Counted from the stretch's first letter, positions 44,948 through 53,868 are shown. The stretch is DNA of 64,000 bases from Streptomyces sp. Ru73 (GCF_002920575.1 NZ_PQSQ01000029.1:1-64000), one strand, 5' to 3'. Numbers and translations: made by a program. Notes: generated from the sequence alone by a model not told the origin.

Positions 44948-45005
44948 CGGCTCAGTGCTCGGGTGGAAAAGTCACCGGGAAGCGTCCACCAGGAAAGGCC
45001 GTGGC

Positions 45006-46226
45006 ATGTCCGAGCCCACCGAAATCGTCCTCTGCGAACCGCTGCGCACCCCGATCGGCAAGTTCGGCGGCGCGCTGGCCGGGCAGCGCCCCGCCGCCCT
45101 GGCGGCGCTGCTGATCGGCGAGATCGTCCGGCGGACCGGCGTCGCGCCCGAGAAGGTCGACGAAGTGATCCTCGGCCACGCCTGGCCCACCTCCGACGCG
45201 CCGGCCATCGGCCGGGTGGCCGCCCTGGACGCCGGCCTGCCCGACACCGTCACCGGCGTACAGGTCGACCGCCGCTGCGGCTCCGGTCTGCAGGCGGTGC
45301 TGGACGCGGCGATGCAGATCAAGGCCGGGTTCAGCGATGTGGTGATCGCCGGCGGCGTGGACGTGATGAGCGCGGCGCCGTACTACACGCACGAGGGCCG
45401 CTGGGGCATCAAGGGCCCGAATCTCACGCTGCACGACTCCCTCACGCGCGGCCGGGTCACGGCGGGCGGCGAGCGCCACCCGATCCCCGGCGGCATGATC
45501 GAGACCGCGGAGAACCTGCGCCGCCAGTACGGCATCAGCCGCGAGGCGCAGGACGCGCTGGCGCTCCGCTCGCAGCAGCGGGCCGGGCGCGCCATCGAGG
45601 CGGGCCTCTTCGACGACGAGATCGTGCCGGTCACAGTGCGCGGCCGCAAGGGCGACACCGTGGTGGCCGCCGACGAGCACCCGCGCCCGGACACCACCGC
45701 CGAGCAGCTGGCCAAGCTCAAGCCGATCATGGGCAAGCAGGACCCGGAGGCCACCGTCACGGCCGGCAACGCCAGCGGCCAGAACGACGCCGCCGCTGCC
45801 TGCCTGGTCACCAGCGCCGCCACCGCCGAGCGGCTGGGCCTCACCCCGATGGTGCGGCTGGTGTCCTTCGCGCGGACCGGCTGCGCGCCGGAGACCATGG
45901 GCCTCGGCCCGGTCGGCGCGACCCGCTCGGCGCTGGACAAGGCGGGCCTGAAGCTCGCCGAGATGGACCTGATCGAGCTGAACGAGGCGTTCGCCGCGCA
46001 GGTACTGGCCTGCACCAAGGAGCTGGGCCTGGGCGAGGCCGACCACGAGCGGCTGAACGTCAACGGCTCCGGCGTCTCCCTCGGCCACCCCGTCGGCGCC
46101 ACCGGCGCCCGCATCCTGGCCACCCTCGCCCGCGAGATGCAGCGCCGCGAGGCCCGCTACGGCCTGGAGACGATGTGCATCGGCGGCGGCCAGGGCCTGG
46201 CGGCCGTCTTCGAGCGGGTCGGCTGA
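45006..46226 (+). CDS. Thiolase, acetyl-CoA C-acyltransferase (3-oxoadipyl-CoA thiolase-like)
   Basis: A 406-residue type II thiolase. Catalytic residues are Cys91 (RRCGSG), His361 (SLGHP) and Cys391 (MCIGGG). The N-terminal VLCEPLRTPIGKFGG and C-terminal VNGSGVSLGHPVGATGARIL are intact. It cleaves a 3-ketoacyl-CoA with CoA; in this setting it could finish the beta-ketoadipate pathway to give succinyl-CoA and acetyl-CoA, though acetoacetyl-CoA or other substrates are also possible. The ATG follows AGGAAAGG. Two strong hairpins follow before the next gene. Confidence 0.88.
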   Translation: MSEPTEIVLCEPLRTPIGKFGGALAGQRPAALAALLIGEIVRRTGVAPEKVDEVILGHAWPTSDAPAIGRVAALDAGLPDTVTGVQVDRRCGSGLQAVLDAAMQIKAGFSDVVIAGGVDVMSAAPYYTHEGRWGIKGPNLTLHDSLTRGRVTAGGERHPIPGGMIETAENLRRQYGISREAQDALALRSQQRAGRAIEAGLFDDEIVPVTVRGRKGDTVVAADEHPRPDTTAEQLAKLKPIMGKQDPEATVTAGNASGQNDAAAACLVTSAATAERLGLTPMVRLVSFARTGCAPETMGLGPVGATRSALDKAGLKLAEMDLIELNEAFAAQVLACTKELGLGEADHERLNVNGSGVSLGHPVGATGARILATLAREMQRREARYGLETMCIGGGQGLAAVFERVG

Positions 46227-46247
46227 CGCCCCGGCCCCACCCCTCGT

Positions 46248-46348
46248 CGTACGGCCCTTCGCAGTGAGGGCCGTACGGACAGCCACACACGCGCACCCCC
46301 CGCACGCACCGCCCAGGGGCGCCGCTCGGGACGACGCGGCGCCCCTGG
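46248..46348 (+). terminator. Tandem hairpins between thiolase and MHS transporter genes
   Basis: Hairpin 1: CGTACGGCCCT (46248-46258) with AGGGCCGTACG (46267-46277). Hairpin 2: CCAGGGGCGCCGC (46313-46325) with GCGGCGCCCCTGG (46336-46348). The first is a good thiolase terminator. The second lies 39 bases before the transporter start and could be a second terminator or a structured leader. Confidence 0.65.
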
Positions 46349-46387
46349 TCTCCCCTTCCCTCGATCAACGAAGCCCAGGGAGTCCGT

Positions 46388-47740
46388 ATGAGTGCGCCCA
46401 CCGCGCCCACCGCACGCGACCGCACCAGAGCCGCCAACCGCGCCGGGATCGGCGCCTTCATCGGCTCCACCATCGAGTGGTTCGACTTCTACATCTACGG
46501 CACCGCCTCGGCCCTCGTCTTCGACAAGGTCTTCTTCCCCGAACTGGACGGCGCCCTCGGCACGCTGGTCGCCTTCGCGACCTTCTGGGTGGGCTTCCTC
46601 GCCCGTCCGCTCGGCGGCATCGTCTTCGGGCACTACGGCGACCGGCTCGGCCGCAAGAAGACCCTCGTCATCACCCTGCTGATGATGGGCCTGTCCACCA
46701 CCGCCATCGGCCTGCTGCCCGGTTACGCCTCGATCGGTGTCGCCGCGCCCGTCCTGCTCGTCTGCATACGGATGATCCAGGGCATCGGGCTGGGCGGTGA
46801 GTGGGGCGGCTCCGTCCTGATCGCCTCCGAGTCCGCGCCCAAGGGCAAGTCCGTGCTGTACGGCGCCTTCGCGCAGCAGGGCTCGCCGGTCGGCAACACC
46901 CTCAGCACCTTGAGCTTCCTCGCCATCAGCCAGCTGCCGGACGACGCGTTCGTCTCGTGGGGCTGGCGGGTGCCGTTCCTCGCCTCCGCGCTGCTGGTCA
47001 TGGTCGGCCTCTTCGTCCGTCTGAAGGTCTCCGAGTCCCCGGCGATGGCCCGGCTGATCGAGAAGAAGGAGGTCGCGAAGCTGCCGCTGACGGAGGTGCT
47101 GCGCAGCCATCCGATGCTGATCGTCCTGGGCATCGGGGCGTGCACCATCGGCCTGTCGGCGACGTACTTCAAGTCCACCTTCGCGCTGTCCTGGGCCACC
47201 AGCGCCCTGAGCTTCGACCGCAGCTCCTTCCTCACGATCATCCTGGTCGCCAACATCACGCAGATCGTCGTGCAGCCCTTCGGCGCGGTCCTCGCGACGC
47301 GGATGAAGAGCTGGTCCCGCGCCGTCTGCGTGATGCTGGTCCCCGAACTCGTGCTGATGCCGGTGATGTTCGTCCTCATCGGCACCGAGAACTACGGCCT
47401 GGCGATGTTTGGCGTCGCGGTCGCCACGATCCCGCACTGCCTGTACTACGCGGCGCTGGCCGGCATGCTCGCCAGCCGCTTCCCGGCGCATCTGCGGTAC
47501 ACCGGCATCTCGCTCTGCTACCAGCTGTGCGGCACGCTGCTGGGCGGTACCACGCCGATCATCGGCCAGTCGCTGCTGAACTGGACCGGCTCGATCACCG
47601 CGGTCATCGTCTACGCGGTCTTCCAGGTCGCGCTGACCATGGGCTGCATGCTGCTGCTCCTGCGCCGCCCGAACCACGACGAGACGGCGGCGGAGGGCGT
47701 GTCCGGCGCCGCGGCCACCGCGCCGCTGCCCGCGCGGTAG
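46388..47740 (+). CDS. MHS-family MFS transporter
   Basis: A 450-residue, 12-helix transporter. FIGSTIEWFDFYIYGTASALV, the loop GHYGDRLGRKKT and QGIGLGGEWGGSVLIA are MHS signatures, shared with the transporter at 11313. Position after the thiolase and near the LysR regulator suggests uptake of the acid that this block degrades (aromatic or dicarboxylic acid). The start ATG follows CAGGGAGTCCGT. Confidence 0.86.
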   Translation: MSAPTAPTARDRTRAANRAGIGAFIGSTIEWFDFYIYGTASALVFDKVFFPELDGALGTLVAFATFWVGFLARPLGGIVFGHYGDRLGRKKTLVITLLMMGLSTTAIGLLPGYASIGVAAPVLLVCIRMIQGIGLGGEWGGSVLIASESAPKGKSVLYGAFAQQGSPVGNTLSTLSFLAISQLPDDAFVSWGWRVPFLASALLVMVGLFVRLKVSESPAMARLIEKKEVAKLPLTEVLRSHPMLIVLGIGACTIGLSATYFKSTFALSWATSALSFDRSSFLTIILVANITQIVVQPFGAVLATRMKSWSRAVCVMLVPELVLMPVMFVLIGTENYGLAMFGVAVATIPHCLYYAALAGMLASRFPAHLRYTGISLCYQLCGTLLGGTTPIIGQSLLNWTGSITAVIVYAVFQVALTMGCMLLLLRRPNHDETAAEGVSGAAATAPLPAR

Positions 47741-47812
47741 GGCGGGCGGCGGGCCCGGCTGCGATGCTCGTGGGCGTCCGTGACGTCCGCCGCCCACGAG
47801 AGAGGTACCGCC

Positions 47813-48682
47813 GTGCCCGCCGCGCCCGCCCCCGAGTCCTTCGTCCGCCTGCGCGGCCGCCGCTTCGCCTACCGGGACTTCGGCGGCCCCGGACCCGTCC
47901 TGCTCGCGCTGCACGGCCACTTCGGCCGCGGCCGGATCTTCGCGCCGCTCGCCGCCGCGCTGGCCGGCCGGTACCGGGTCGTCGCCCTGGACCAGCGCGG
48001 CCACGGACTCTCGGACAACGGCGGTGAGTTCACCCCCGAGGCGTACGTCGAGGACGCCGCGGCCTTCCTGCGGGCCCTGGACGCCGGCCCCGCGGCCGTG
48101 CTCGGCCACTCCATGGGCGGCGCCGTCGCCCATTTGCTGGCCGAGCGCCACCCCCGGCTCGTCGCCGCGCTCGTCGTGGCGGACATGACCGTACGCAACC
48201 AGGCACCCGAGACGCACCCCGTGCTGGACGTGACGGACTGGCCGCGCCGCGCCGCCTCCCGCGCGGCCCTGCGCGCCGCCATCGAGGCGCGGGGCATCCC
48301 GGACGCCGGGTACTTCATGGAGAGCGCAGCGGAGTTCGAGGACGGCTGGGGGCTGCTCTTCGACACCGCCGACATGATGGCCTCGCAGCGCGCCTTCACC
48401 GGGGACCTCTCCGCCTCGTGGACGGCCTCCCGGCAGCCGGCCCTGCTGCTCAGGGCGGGCGAGAGCTTCCTGCTGTCCCGTGCCACGGCGGAGTGGATGG
48501 CCGGCGCCCGGCCGCACACGCGGCTCGCCGAGCTGCCGGGCTGCGGGCACTGGCTGTACGCCGACGACCCGGAAGGCTTCGCGCGGGCCGTCGGCGGCTT
48601 CCTCGACACCGTCCGTATCGGAGAACCTTCTCAACCAGGAGTTGATCCCTGGCCGGAACCGGACAGTGGTCACCGTCCGTAG
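47813..48682 (+). CDS. Alpha/beta hydrolase
   Basis: A 289-residue hydrolase with LLALHGHFGRGRIF (oxyanion segment), LDQRGHGLSD, nucleophile elbow GHSMGG and terminal GCGHWLYADDPEGF (catalytic His). It is similar to many Streptomyces esterases of unknown substrate. I chose the GTG at 47813, which has GAGAGG 8 bases before it; the in-frame GTG at 47780 has no site. It ends inside what looks like the control region of the next operon (a TCAAC-N5-GTTGA inverted repeat lies at 48631-48645, within its last codons). Confidence 0.82.
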   Translation: MPAAPAPESFVRLRGRRFAYRDFGGPGPVLLALHGHFGRGRIFAPLAAALAGRYRVVALDQRGHGLSDNGGEFTPEAYVEDAAAFLRALDAGPAAVLGHSMGGAVAHLLAERHPRLVAALVVADMTVRNQAPETHPVLDVTDWPRRAASRAALRAAIEARGIPDAGYFMESAAEFEDGWGLLFDTADMMASQRAFTGDLSASWTASRQPALLLRAGESFLLSRATAEWMAGARPHTRLAELPGCGHWLYADDPEGFARAVGGFLDTVRIGEPSQPGVDPWPEPDSGHRP

Positions 48683-48756
48683 GTGGACTGGTGCGTCTCG
48701 TTCCGCTCGTGAAAGGATGGGCGCAGCGGAGCGCACGCGACTCAACTGACCGTTGG
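48631..48756 (+). promoter_or_regulatory. Paired TCAAC-N5-GTTGR operators before XRE/ImmA operon
   Basis: Site 1 TCAACCAGGAGTTGA (48631-48645) and site 2 TCAACTGACCGTTGG (48742-48756) share the arrangement TCAAC-5 bases-GTTGR. Their centres are 111 bases apart, and they lie 169 and 58 bases upstream of the XRE start. Likely autoregulatory sites of the XRE protein; this is inference. Confidence 0.55.
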
Positions 48757-48813
48757 GCGCGTGCGGCGTTCGTCCGCTGCCGTGACCAAGGCAGACAGGG
48801 ATGGGGCACCGAC

Positions 48814-49305
48814 ATGGCGCAGGGAGGCAGCAGCACGCCGAAGGGCGGGGACAGCCCGCTCGCCGAGCGGCTGAACCACCTCTTCGCGCACATGCACCCG
48901 CCCGGCGCGCCCTACACCAACGCCTACGTGGCCGAGGAGATCAGCACGGGCGCCGAGTACGGCGACGTGACGCTCTCCGAGCAGTACCTCTCCATGCTCC
49001 GCAAGGGCAGGCGCACCAACCCCAGCCACGAAGTGCTGCGCGCGCTCGCCAAGTTCTTCGCGGTGCCGGTCGGCTACCTGGTCGGGGACCTCTCCCAGCC
49101 GCAGGCGGACCGGGTGGAGGAGGAGCTGCGCTTCCTCGCGGCCATGCGGGACCAGCGGGTGCGGACCATCGCGCTGCGCTCGGTCGGCCTGCCGCCCGAG
49201 GTGCAGGACAGCCTGACGACGATCATCTCCCAGTTCCGGCAGCAGATGGACCTGCCGCCGGACCCGTCGGCGGCCGGCGGTGAGGAACCGCATGCCGGCG
49301 ACTGA
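48814..49305 (+). CDS. XRE-family transcriptional regulator paired with ImmA/IrrE protease
   Basis: A 163-residue DNA-binding protein with one HTH_XRE domain (about residues 40-95; YLSMLRKGRRTNPSHEVLRAL contains the recognition helix and following turn), a KFFAVPVGYLVGD helix, and a C-terminal helical tail that may dimerise. In the ImmR/ImmA and DdrO/IrrE systems, a partner protease cleaves the repressor in response to stress; the next gene encodes such a protease. The ATG at 48814 follows GGGATGGGG. The end overlaps the next gene by 14 bases. Confidence 0.85.
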   Translation: MAQGGSSTPKGGDSPLAERLNHLFAHMHPPGAPYTNAYVAEEISTGAEYGDVTLSEQYLSMLRKGRRTNPSHEVLRALAKFFAVPVGYLVGDLSQPQADRVEEELRFLAAMRDQRVRTIALRSVGLPPEVQDSLTTIISQFRQQMDLPPDPSAAGGEEPHAGD

Positions 49306-49951
49306 CGAGCAGCTCTTCGCCGCCTGGCGGCGGACGGGATTCGAGGACGGTACGGCCATGCGGGTACGGCGCATACGCCGGAGGTGCAAGCAGCTCGTCC
49401 AGGAGCTGGCGCTGCCCGCCACCACCGATCTGCCCGGCCTGTGCGAGGTCGTGGCGCGGCGCGTGGGGCGCCCGGTGCGCATCGCGCCGATGAGCCTGGG
49501 CGGCGTGGTCTCCGGCATGACGGCGGGCACCGACGACGGCTGGTGGGTGTTCTACGAGCGGCACACCTCGCCCTGGCACCAGACCCACATCGTGCTCCAC
49601 GAGATCGGCCACCTCCTCCTCGGCCACGAGCAGGACCCCACGGTCACCGAGAACGCGCTCAAGGTCTGGACGCCCTCCGTGGACGTCGCGACGGCGGCGC
49701 GGCGCATGGGGCTGACAGCCCGCTTCGCGCGCCACCACTGCTACGACGACGCCACCGAGCGCGAGACCGAGGTGCTGGGCACGCTCCTCATGGCGCACCT
49801 GGTGCCCGCCACCGCCAAGGACGACCCGCCGCTCAGCGGCGACGCGGCCGAGATCGCCGCCGCGCTGGGCCCGGCACTCAAGCACATCCGCCGCGAGCTG
49901 GACGGCACCCGCGGGGCCGGCCCCGACGACGGGGAGGCGCCGCGTGTTTGA
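49292..49951 (+). CDS. ImmA/IrrE-family metalloprotease
   Basis: A 219-residue zinc metallopeptidase with HEIGH at 103-107 followed by LLLGHE, the classic ImmA/IrrE active site. The first 30 residues are basic (RVRRIRRRCKQ). Family members cleave XRE-type repressors to start transcription under DNA damage or other stress. Coupled to the XRE gene (14-base overlap) and to the membrane protein gene (8-base overlap), it probably acts on the upstream XRE protein. The ATG at 49292 sits 6 bases behind GAGG. Confidence 0.87.
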   Translation: MPATDEQLFAAWRRTGFEDGTAMRVRRIRRRCKQLVQELALPATTDLPGLCEVVARRVGRPVRIAPMSLGGVVSGMTAGTDDGWWVFYERHTSPWHQTHIVLHEIGHLLLGHEQDPTVTENALKVWTPSVDVATAARRMGLTARFARHHCYDDATERETEVLGTLLMAHLVPATAKDDPPLSGDAAEIAAALGPALKHIRRELDGTRGAGPDDGEAPRV

Positions 49952-51158
49952 CGTGGTCTACCTCTGCTTCGCGGCCGTCGCCTGGGCGCTCGCCGGCTAC
50001 AAGTTCCGTGCCTGGCTGCGCGACCGCGGCAATGCCGACCTGGGCCTGACCTGCCTGATGACGGCGGGCGTCGCCACGGTGTTCCTGTTCTCGGCGCCGA
50101 GCCTGTACCGCGCCTTCGACCGGCTCACCGGCGTCGCCAACCTCGCCATGGTCTTCCTGTACTCCTCCGTCGTGGTCTTCGCGGCCGGCGCCCTGGTGCT
50201 GCTGCTCCGCTGGACCGGCGGCGAGGACCCGGCGGGCCGCCGCCGGGCCCGGTCCCGTACACGCACGGTCCTCGGGCTGGTCATGGTGGCGTGGGCGGTG
50301 GCCGTCACCGGCTTCGCCGTCGGCCGCCCGGACACCGTGGAGCACCCGCGCGACTTCAGCACCGCGTACACCGAAGCGCCCGGCGTCATGGTCTTCCTGA
50401 TGCTGTACCTGGCGATCTTCGGCGCCAGCCTGGCCGGGCTCGGCACGCTCTGCCCGCGCTACGCCGCCAAGGTCGGCCCGTCCTGGCTGGCCCGCGGCCT
50501 GCGCGTGCTGGCCGCCGGCTGCTGGCTGGGCCTGCTGTACTGCGCCTGCAAGCTCATCGGCTTCGCGCTCTCCTGGGCCGGCAGCCCGGCGCCCTGGCTC
50601 TCCAACGGCGTGGCCCCGCTGAGCGCTTCGGTCGCCGCGATCCTCGTCCTCGCCGGGTTCGCGCTGCCCGCCGCCGGGCCCCGCGCCTCCGCCTGGCGCC
50701 GGCTGCGCCGCCTCTCGCCCCTGTGGCGCGAGGTCACCGCGCAGGCCCCGGAGGTGACGATGGAGGGCACCCGGGCGGGCCGCTGGCCCTTCGCCGACCT
50801 GGAGTGGCGGGCCAACCGGCAGATGGCGGAGATCCGCGACGTGCAGCGCGGCATCCGCCGCCACGTCGAGGCCGACGTCGTCGACTTCGCCTCCGAGCGG
50901 GCCCGGTCGGTGGGCATCGACGGCTCCCAACTGGCCGCCGTGGCCGAGGCGGTGGCGCTGCGCCGGGGGCTGGACAACCGGCGCGCCGGACGGTGCCCGG
51001 AGCCGTACGCCGAATCCGCCGTCGTCACCACCGACATGGCGCCGGCGGCGGAGTACGAACACCTGGCGCTGGTCGCGGACGTCTACCGGTCGTCCCTGGC
51101 CGAGACCGTCCTCGCCGAACTGCGGCAACGCAGCACGGTCGAGGAGCGCGGGGCCTAG
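49944..51158 (+). CDS. Polytopic membrane protein (MAB_1171c/DUF6545-like) of XRE-ImmA operon
   Basis: A 404-residue protein with about seven hydrophobic helices in the first 250 residues and a cytoplasmic C-terminal part of about 150 residues (LSPLWREVTAQAP..., RRHVEADVVDFASERARSVG). It resembles actinobacterial proteins named MAB_1171c-type transporters, whose function is unproven. It follows the XRE and ImmA genes with overlapping reading frames, a combination repeated in Streptomyces. A sensory or signalling role for the C-terminal region is plausible. GTG start, behind GGGGAGG. Confidence 0.78.
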   Translation: MFDVVYLCFAAVAWALAGYKFRAWLRDRGNADLGLTCLMTAGVATVFLFSAPSLYRAFDRLTGVANLAMVFLYSSVVVFAAGALVLLLRWTGGEDPAGRRRARSRTRTVLGLVMVAWAVAVTGFAVGRPDTVEHPRDFSTAYTEAPGVMVFLMLYLAIFGASLAGLGTLCPRYAAKVGPSWLARGLRVLAAGCWLGLLYCACKLIGFALSWAGSPAPWLSNGVAPLSASVAAILVLAGFALPAAGPRASAWRRLRRLSPLWREVTAQAPEVTMEGTRAGRWPFADLEWRANRQMAEIRDVQRGIRRHVEADVVDFASERARSVGIDGSQLAAVAEAVALRRGLDNRRAGRCPEPYAESAVVTTDMAPAAEYEHLALVADVYRSSLAETVLAELRQRSTVEERGA

Positions 51159-51216
51159 CGGTCCGGCGGCACACAGACGAGGTGGCTCGGTACGGGGGTC
51201 CGAACCGCCTACGGCA

Positions 51217-51255
51217 CAGGGCGGCACCGGGGTACGGCACCCCGGAGCCGCCCTG
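51217..51255 (+). terminator. Terminator of XRE-ImmA-membrane protein operon
   Basis: A 9-bp outer stem (CAGGGCGGC with GCCGCCCTG) encloses a second GGGGT/ACCCC stem and is followed by TTTCCTGTTCC. Confidence 0.8.
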
Positions 51256-51284
51256 TTTCCTGTTCCGGGCCCGGTACGTCCGTT

Positions 51285-51338
<54 letters not shown>

Positions 51339-51402
51339 CCGCCCGGAGCCCGTCCTGCCCCGGATACGGGCGGCGGCCCGGCACCTCATAAGGTCGGGAG
51401 CC

Positions 51403-52632
51403 ATGCAGAAGACCCCCACGCCCGACCGTCCGGAACCCCTCGACCCGGCGCAGCTGCTGGACGACCCGTACGCCGCGTACGAGGAGCTGCGCGAGGCCGG
51501 TCCCGTGCACCGGATCACCGGCCCCGACGGGCAGCCCGCCTGGCTCGTCACCCGTTACGCCGACGTCCGCGCCGCGCTGGCCGACCCCCGGCTCTCGCTC
51601 GACAAGCGGAACGGCGCGGCCGGCTACCGGGGGTTCTCCCTGCCGCCGGCGCTGGACGCCAACCTGCTGAACATGGACCCGCCGGACCACACCCGCATCC
51701 GCCGCCTGGTCGTCAAGGCGTTCACGCCCGGCCGCGTCGAGAAGCTGCGCGCCCCGGTGGCGAAGGTCGCGCACGACCTGCTGGACGCCGTCGCGGACCG
51801 GGGCTCGGCCGACCTGATCGCCGACTACGCCGGCCCGCTGCCGATCATCGTCATCTGCGACCTGCTGGGCGTCCCGGAGGGCGACCGGCGGGACTTCCGC
51901 GCCTGGACCGACCAGCTCATCACGCCCGACCCGAACCGGCCCGGCGCGATGAAGGAGGCGATCGGCGCCATGCTGGCCTTCTTCACCGGACTGATCGCCA
52001 CCAAGCGCGCCGAGCCGGGCGACGACCTGCTCTCCGACCTGATCGCCGTGCGCGACGAGCCGGACGACGGGACCGGGGCCGTGGCGGGGGACCGGCTCAG
52101 CGAGGACGAACTGACCTCGCTCGCCTTCCTGATCCTCTTCGCGGGGTACGAGAACACCGTCCACCTCATCGGCAACGCCGTCCTCGCGCTGCTGGACCAC
52201 CCGGACGTACTGGCCGGGTTGCGTGCCGAGCCGGCCGGACTGCCCGCCGCCGTGGAGGAGTTCGCGCGGTACGACGGGCCCGCGCCGCTGGCGATCCGCC
52301 GCTTTCCGGTGGCGGACGTGGAGATCGGCGGCGTGACGGTGCCGGCCGGGGAGAGCGTGCTGCTCTCGCTCGCGTCGGCCAACCGTGACCCGGAGCGGTT
52401 CCCCGAGCCCGCGAAGCTCGATCCGCACCGCGATGTTTTCGGCCATCTCGCGCTGGGTCACGGCATCCACTACTGCCTCGGCGCACCGCTCGCCCGGATG
52501 GAGGCGCAGACCGCCCTCGGCGCCTTGATTCAGCGGTTTCCCGGGCTTCGGCTGGCCGTGCCGCGGACCGAGCTGCGGTGGCGCCGGTCCATCCGTGCGC
52601 GTGGCTTGATGTCGCTCCCGGTCGCCTGGTAA
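51403..52632 (+). CDS. Cytochrome P450 (CYP107-like)
   Basis: A 409-residue soluble P450. The heme-binding stretch is LGHGIHYCLG with Cys358 (the usual first Phe is Ala/Leu here), the K-helix ExxR is Glu286-Arg289, and the I-helix motif is AGYENT (247-252). In the usual acid-alcohol pair the residue after Glu250 is Thr; here it is Asn251. Such variants are seen in some bacterial P450s that use substrate-assisted proton delivery. No ferredoxin or reductase gene is adjacent. ATG at 51403. Confidence 0.9.
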   Translation: MQKTPTPDRPEPLDPAQLLDDPYAAYEELREAGPVHRITGPDGQPAWLVTRYADVRAALADPRLSLDKRNGAAGYRGFSLPPALDANLLNMDPPDHTRIRRLVVKAFTPGRVEKLRAPVAKVAHDLLDAVADRGSADLIADYAGPLPIIVICDLLGVPEGDRRDFRAWTDQLITPDPNRPGAMKEAIGAMLAFFTGLIATKRAEPGDDLLSDLIAVRDEPDDGTGAVAGDRLSEDELTSLAFLILFAGYENTVHLIGNAVLALLDHPDVLAGLRAEPAGLPAAVEEFARYDGPAPLAIRRFPVADVEIGGVTVPAGESVLLSLASANRDPERFPEPAKLDPHRDVFGHLALGHGIHYCLGAPLARMEAQTALGALIQRFPGLRLAVPRTELRWRRSIRARGLMSLPVAW

Positions 52633-52692
52633 CAGCGACTCGAACAGGCTTTTCCTGCATAACCGTTCCGGCATGCGGTAGAAAGGTTCTGA

Positions 52693-52730
52693 GCCCGCCC
52701 GGTGTGCATCCCCCGTCGCACCGGGCGGGC
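52693..52730 (+). terminator. Terminator after P450 gene
   Basis: A 12-bp stem (GCCCGCCCGGTG with CACCGGGCGGGC) with a 14-base loop followed by CTTCCTC. Confidence 0.83.
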
Positions 52731-52833
52731 CTTCCTCGGCGCCGGAAGCCGCCCCGCGCCGCCCGGCGCGCCCCGTGAGCCGTCTGGCGCAACAGATACT
52801 GCGCGTGACCCCGTGCCTCCCTAGCGTGGTTCC

Positions 52834-53802
52834 ATGGGAACCGACGCTGCTTCGACCAGGACCACGGGCACCCTGACGGCCATAGCCGTGGCGGGGGCCC
52901 TCACCGCACTGCCCGTCCCCGCGCACGCCGCACCGGCGGCCCAGGGCAGGGCACTGACCGGACCTTCCGTGACCCGTACGGCGGCCTGGCCCGGACCGAA
53001 CTTCCCGGGATTCCTCTCCGCCCGGCCCGCCGCTGCGCCGCCCGCCGGCCTCACCGCCAAGGCGTGGACCGTCACCGACGCCACCACGGGCCGGGTACTG
53101 GCCTCGAAACAGCCGCACCGCCAACTGGCGCCCGCCAGCACCCTGAAGACCCTCTTCGCGCTCACCGTCCTGCCCAAGTTCCCCGCCGACATGGTGCGCA
53201 CGGTCACCGCGGCCGACCTCAAGGGCGTGGGCGACGGCAGCAGCCTCGTCGGCATCAAGAAGGGCAAGCGCTACAAGGTCGCCGACCTCTGGCGCGGCGT
53301 CTTCCTGCGCTCGGGCAACGACGCGGTGCACGTCCTCGCCAACATGAACGGCGGCTGGCAGGCCACCGCCAAGGAGATGCAGGCCAAGGCGCGCGCGCTC
53401 GGCGCACAGGACACGACCGTGAAGACGCCGGACGGCTACGACGCGGCGGGGCAGGTCTCCTCGGCGAGCGACCTCACCCTCTTCGCGCGCAAGGGCCTGA
53501 AGAACGCCGACTTCGCGCGGTACTGCGGCACCGTACGGGCCGAGTTCCCCGGCGGCGCCAAGGGCTCGCACACCATCGTGAACACCAACCGGATGCTGTC
53601 CGGCACGAACGGGGTGCCGCGCTACCCCGGCGTCCTCGGCGTGAAGAACGGCTACACCAGCAAGGCAGGCAACACCCTGATCGCCGCGGCGAAACGGGAC
53701 GGGCACACCCTCGTGGCCACCGTCCTCGCGCCCGACAACAAGAAGAACGCCGTCTACAAGGAGGCCGCCTCGCTCCTGGACTGGGGCTTCAAGGCGTCCT
53801 GA
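52834..53802 (+). CDS. D-alanyl-D-alanine carboxypeptidase (penicillin-binding protein, S11)
   Basis: A 322-residue exported peptidase. A signal peptide (hydrophobic run at about 13-33, then AHAAP) is followed by the serine-DD-peptidase core: SxxK at Ser102-Lys105 (STLK), SxN at Ser160-Asn162 and KNG at 262-264, where most enzymes have KTG. It trims D-Ala from peptidoglycan stem peptides. There is no clear ribosome-binding site; a TAGCGT -10-like hexamer at 52822-52827 lies 6 bases before the ATG, which suggests a leaderless mRNA. No C-terminal membrane anchor is seen. Confidence 0.88.
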   Translation: MGTDAASTRTTGTLTAIAVAGALTALPVPAHAAPAAQGRALTGPSVTRTAAWPGPNFPGFLSARPAAAPPAGLTAKAWTVTDATTGRVLASKQPHRQLAPASTLKTLFALTVLPKFPADMVRTVTAADLKGVGDGSSLVGIKKGKRYKVADLWRGVFLRSGNDAVHVLANMNGGWQATAKEMQAKARALGAQDTTVKTPDGYDAAGQVSSASDLTLFARKGLKNADFARYCGTVRAEFPGGAKGSHTIVNTNRMLSGTNGVPRYPGVLGVKNGYTSKAGNTLIAAAKRDGHTLVATVLAPDNKKNAVYKEAASLLDWGFKAS

Positions 53803-53821
53803 CGGGCCCGCCGGGCAGCAC

Positions 53822-53856
53822 CGGGCCGGGGAGCCGTGCGGCGGCTCCCCGGCCCG
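53822..53856. terminator. Terminator between convergent carboxypeptidase and DUF309 genes
   Basis: A perfect 15-bp stem (53822-53836 with 53842-53856) with a 5-base loop TGCGG. Confidence 0.88.
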
Positions 53857-53868
53857 TCGGCGCCCGGC

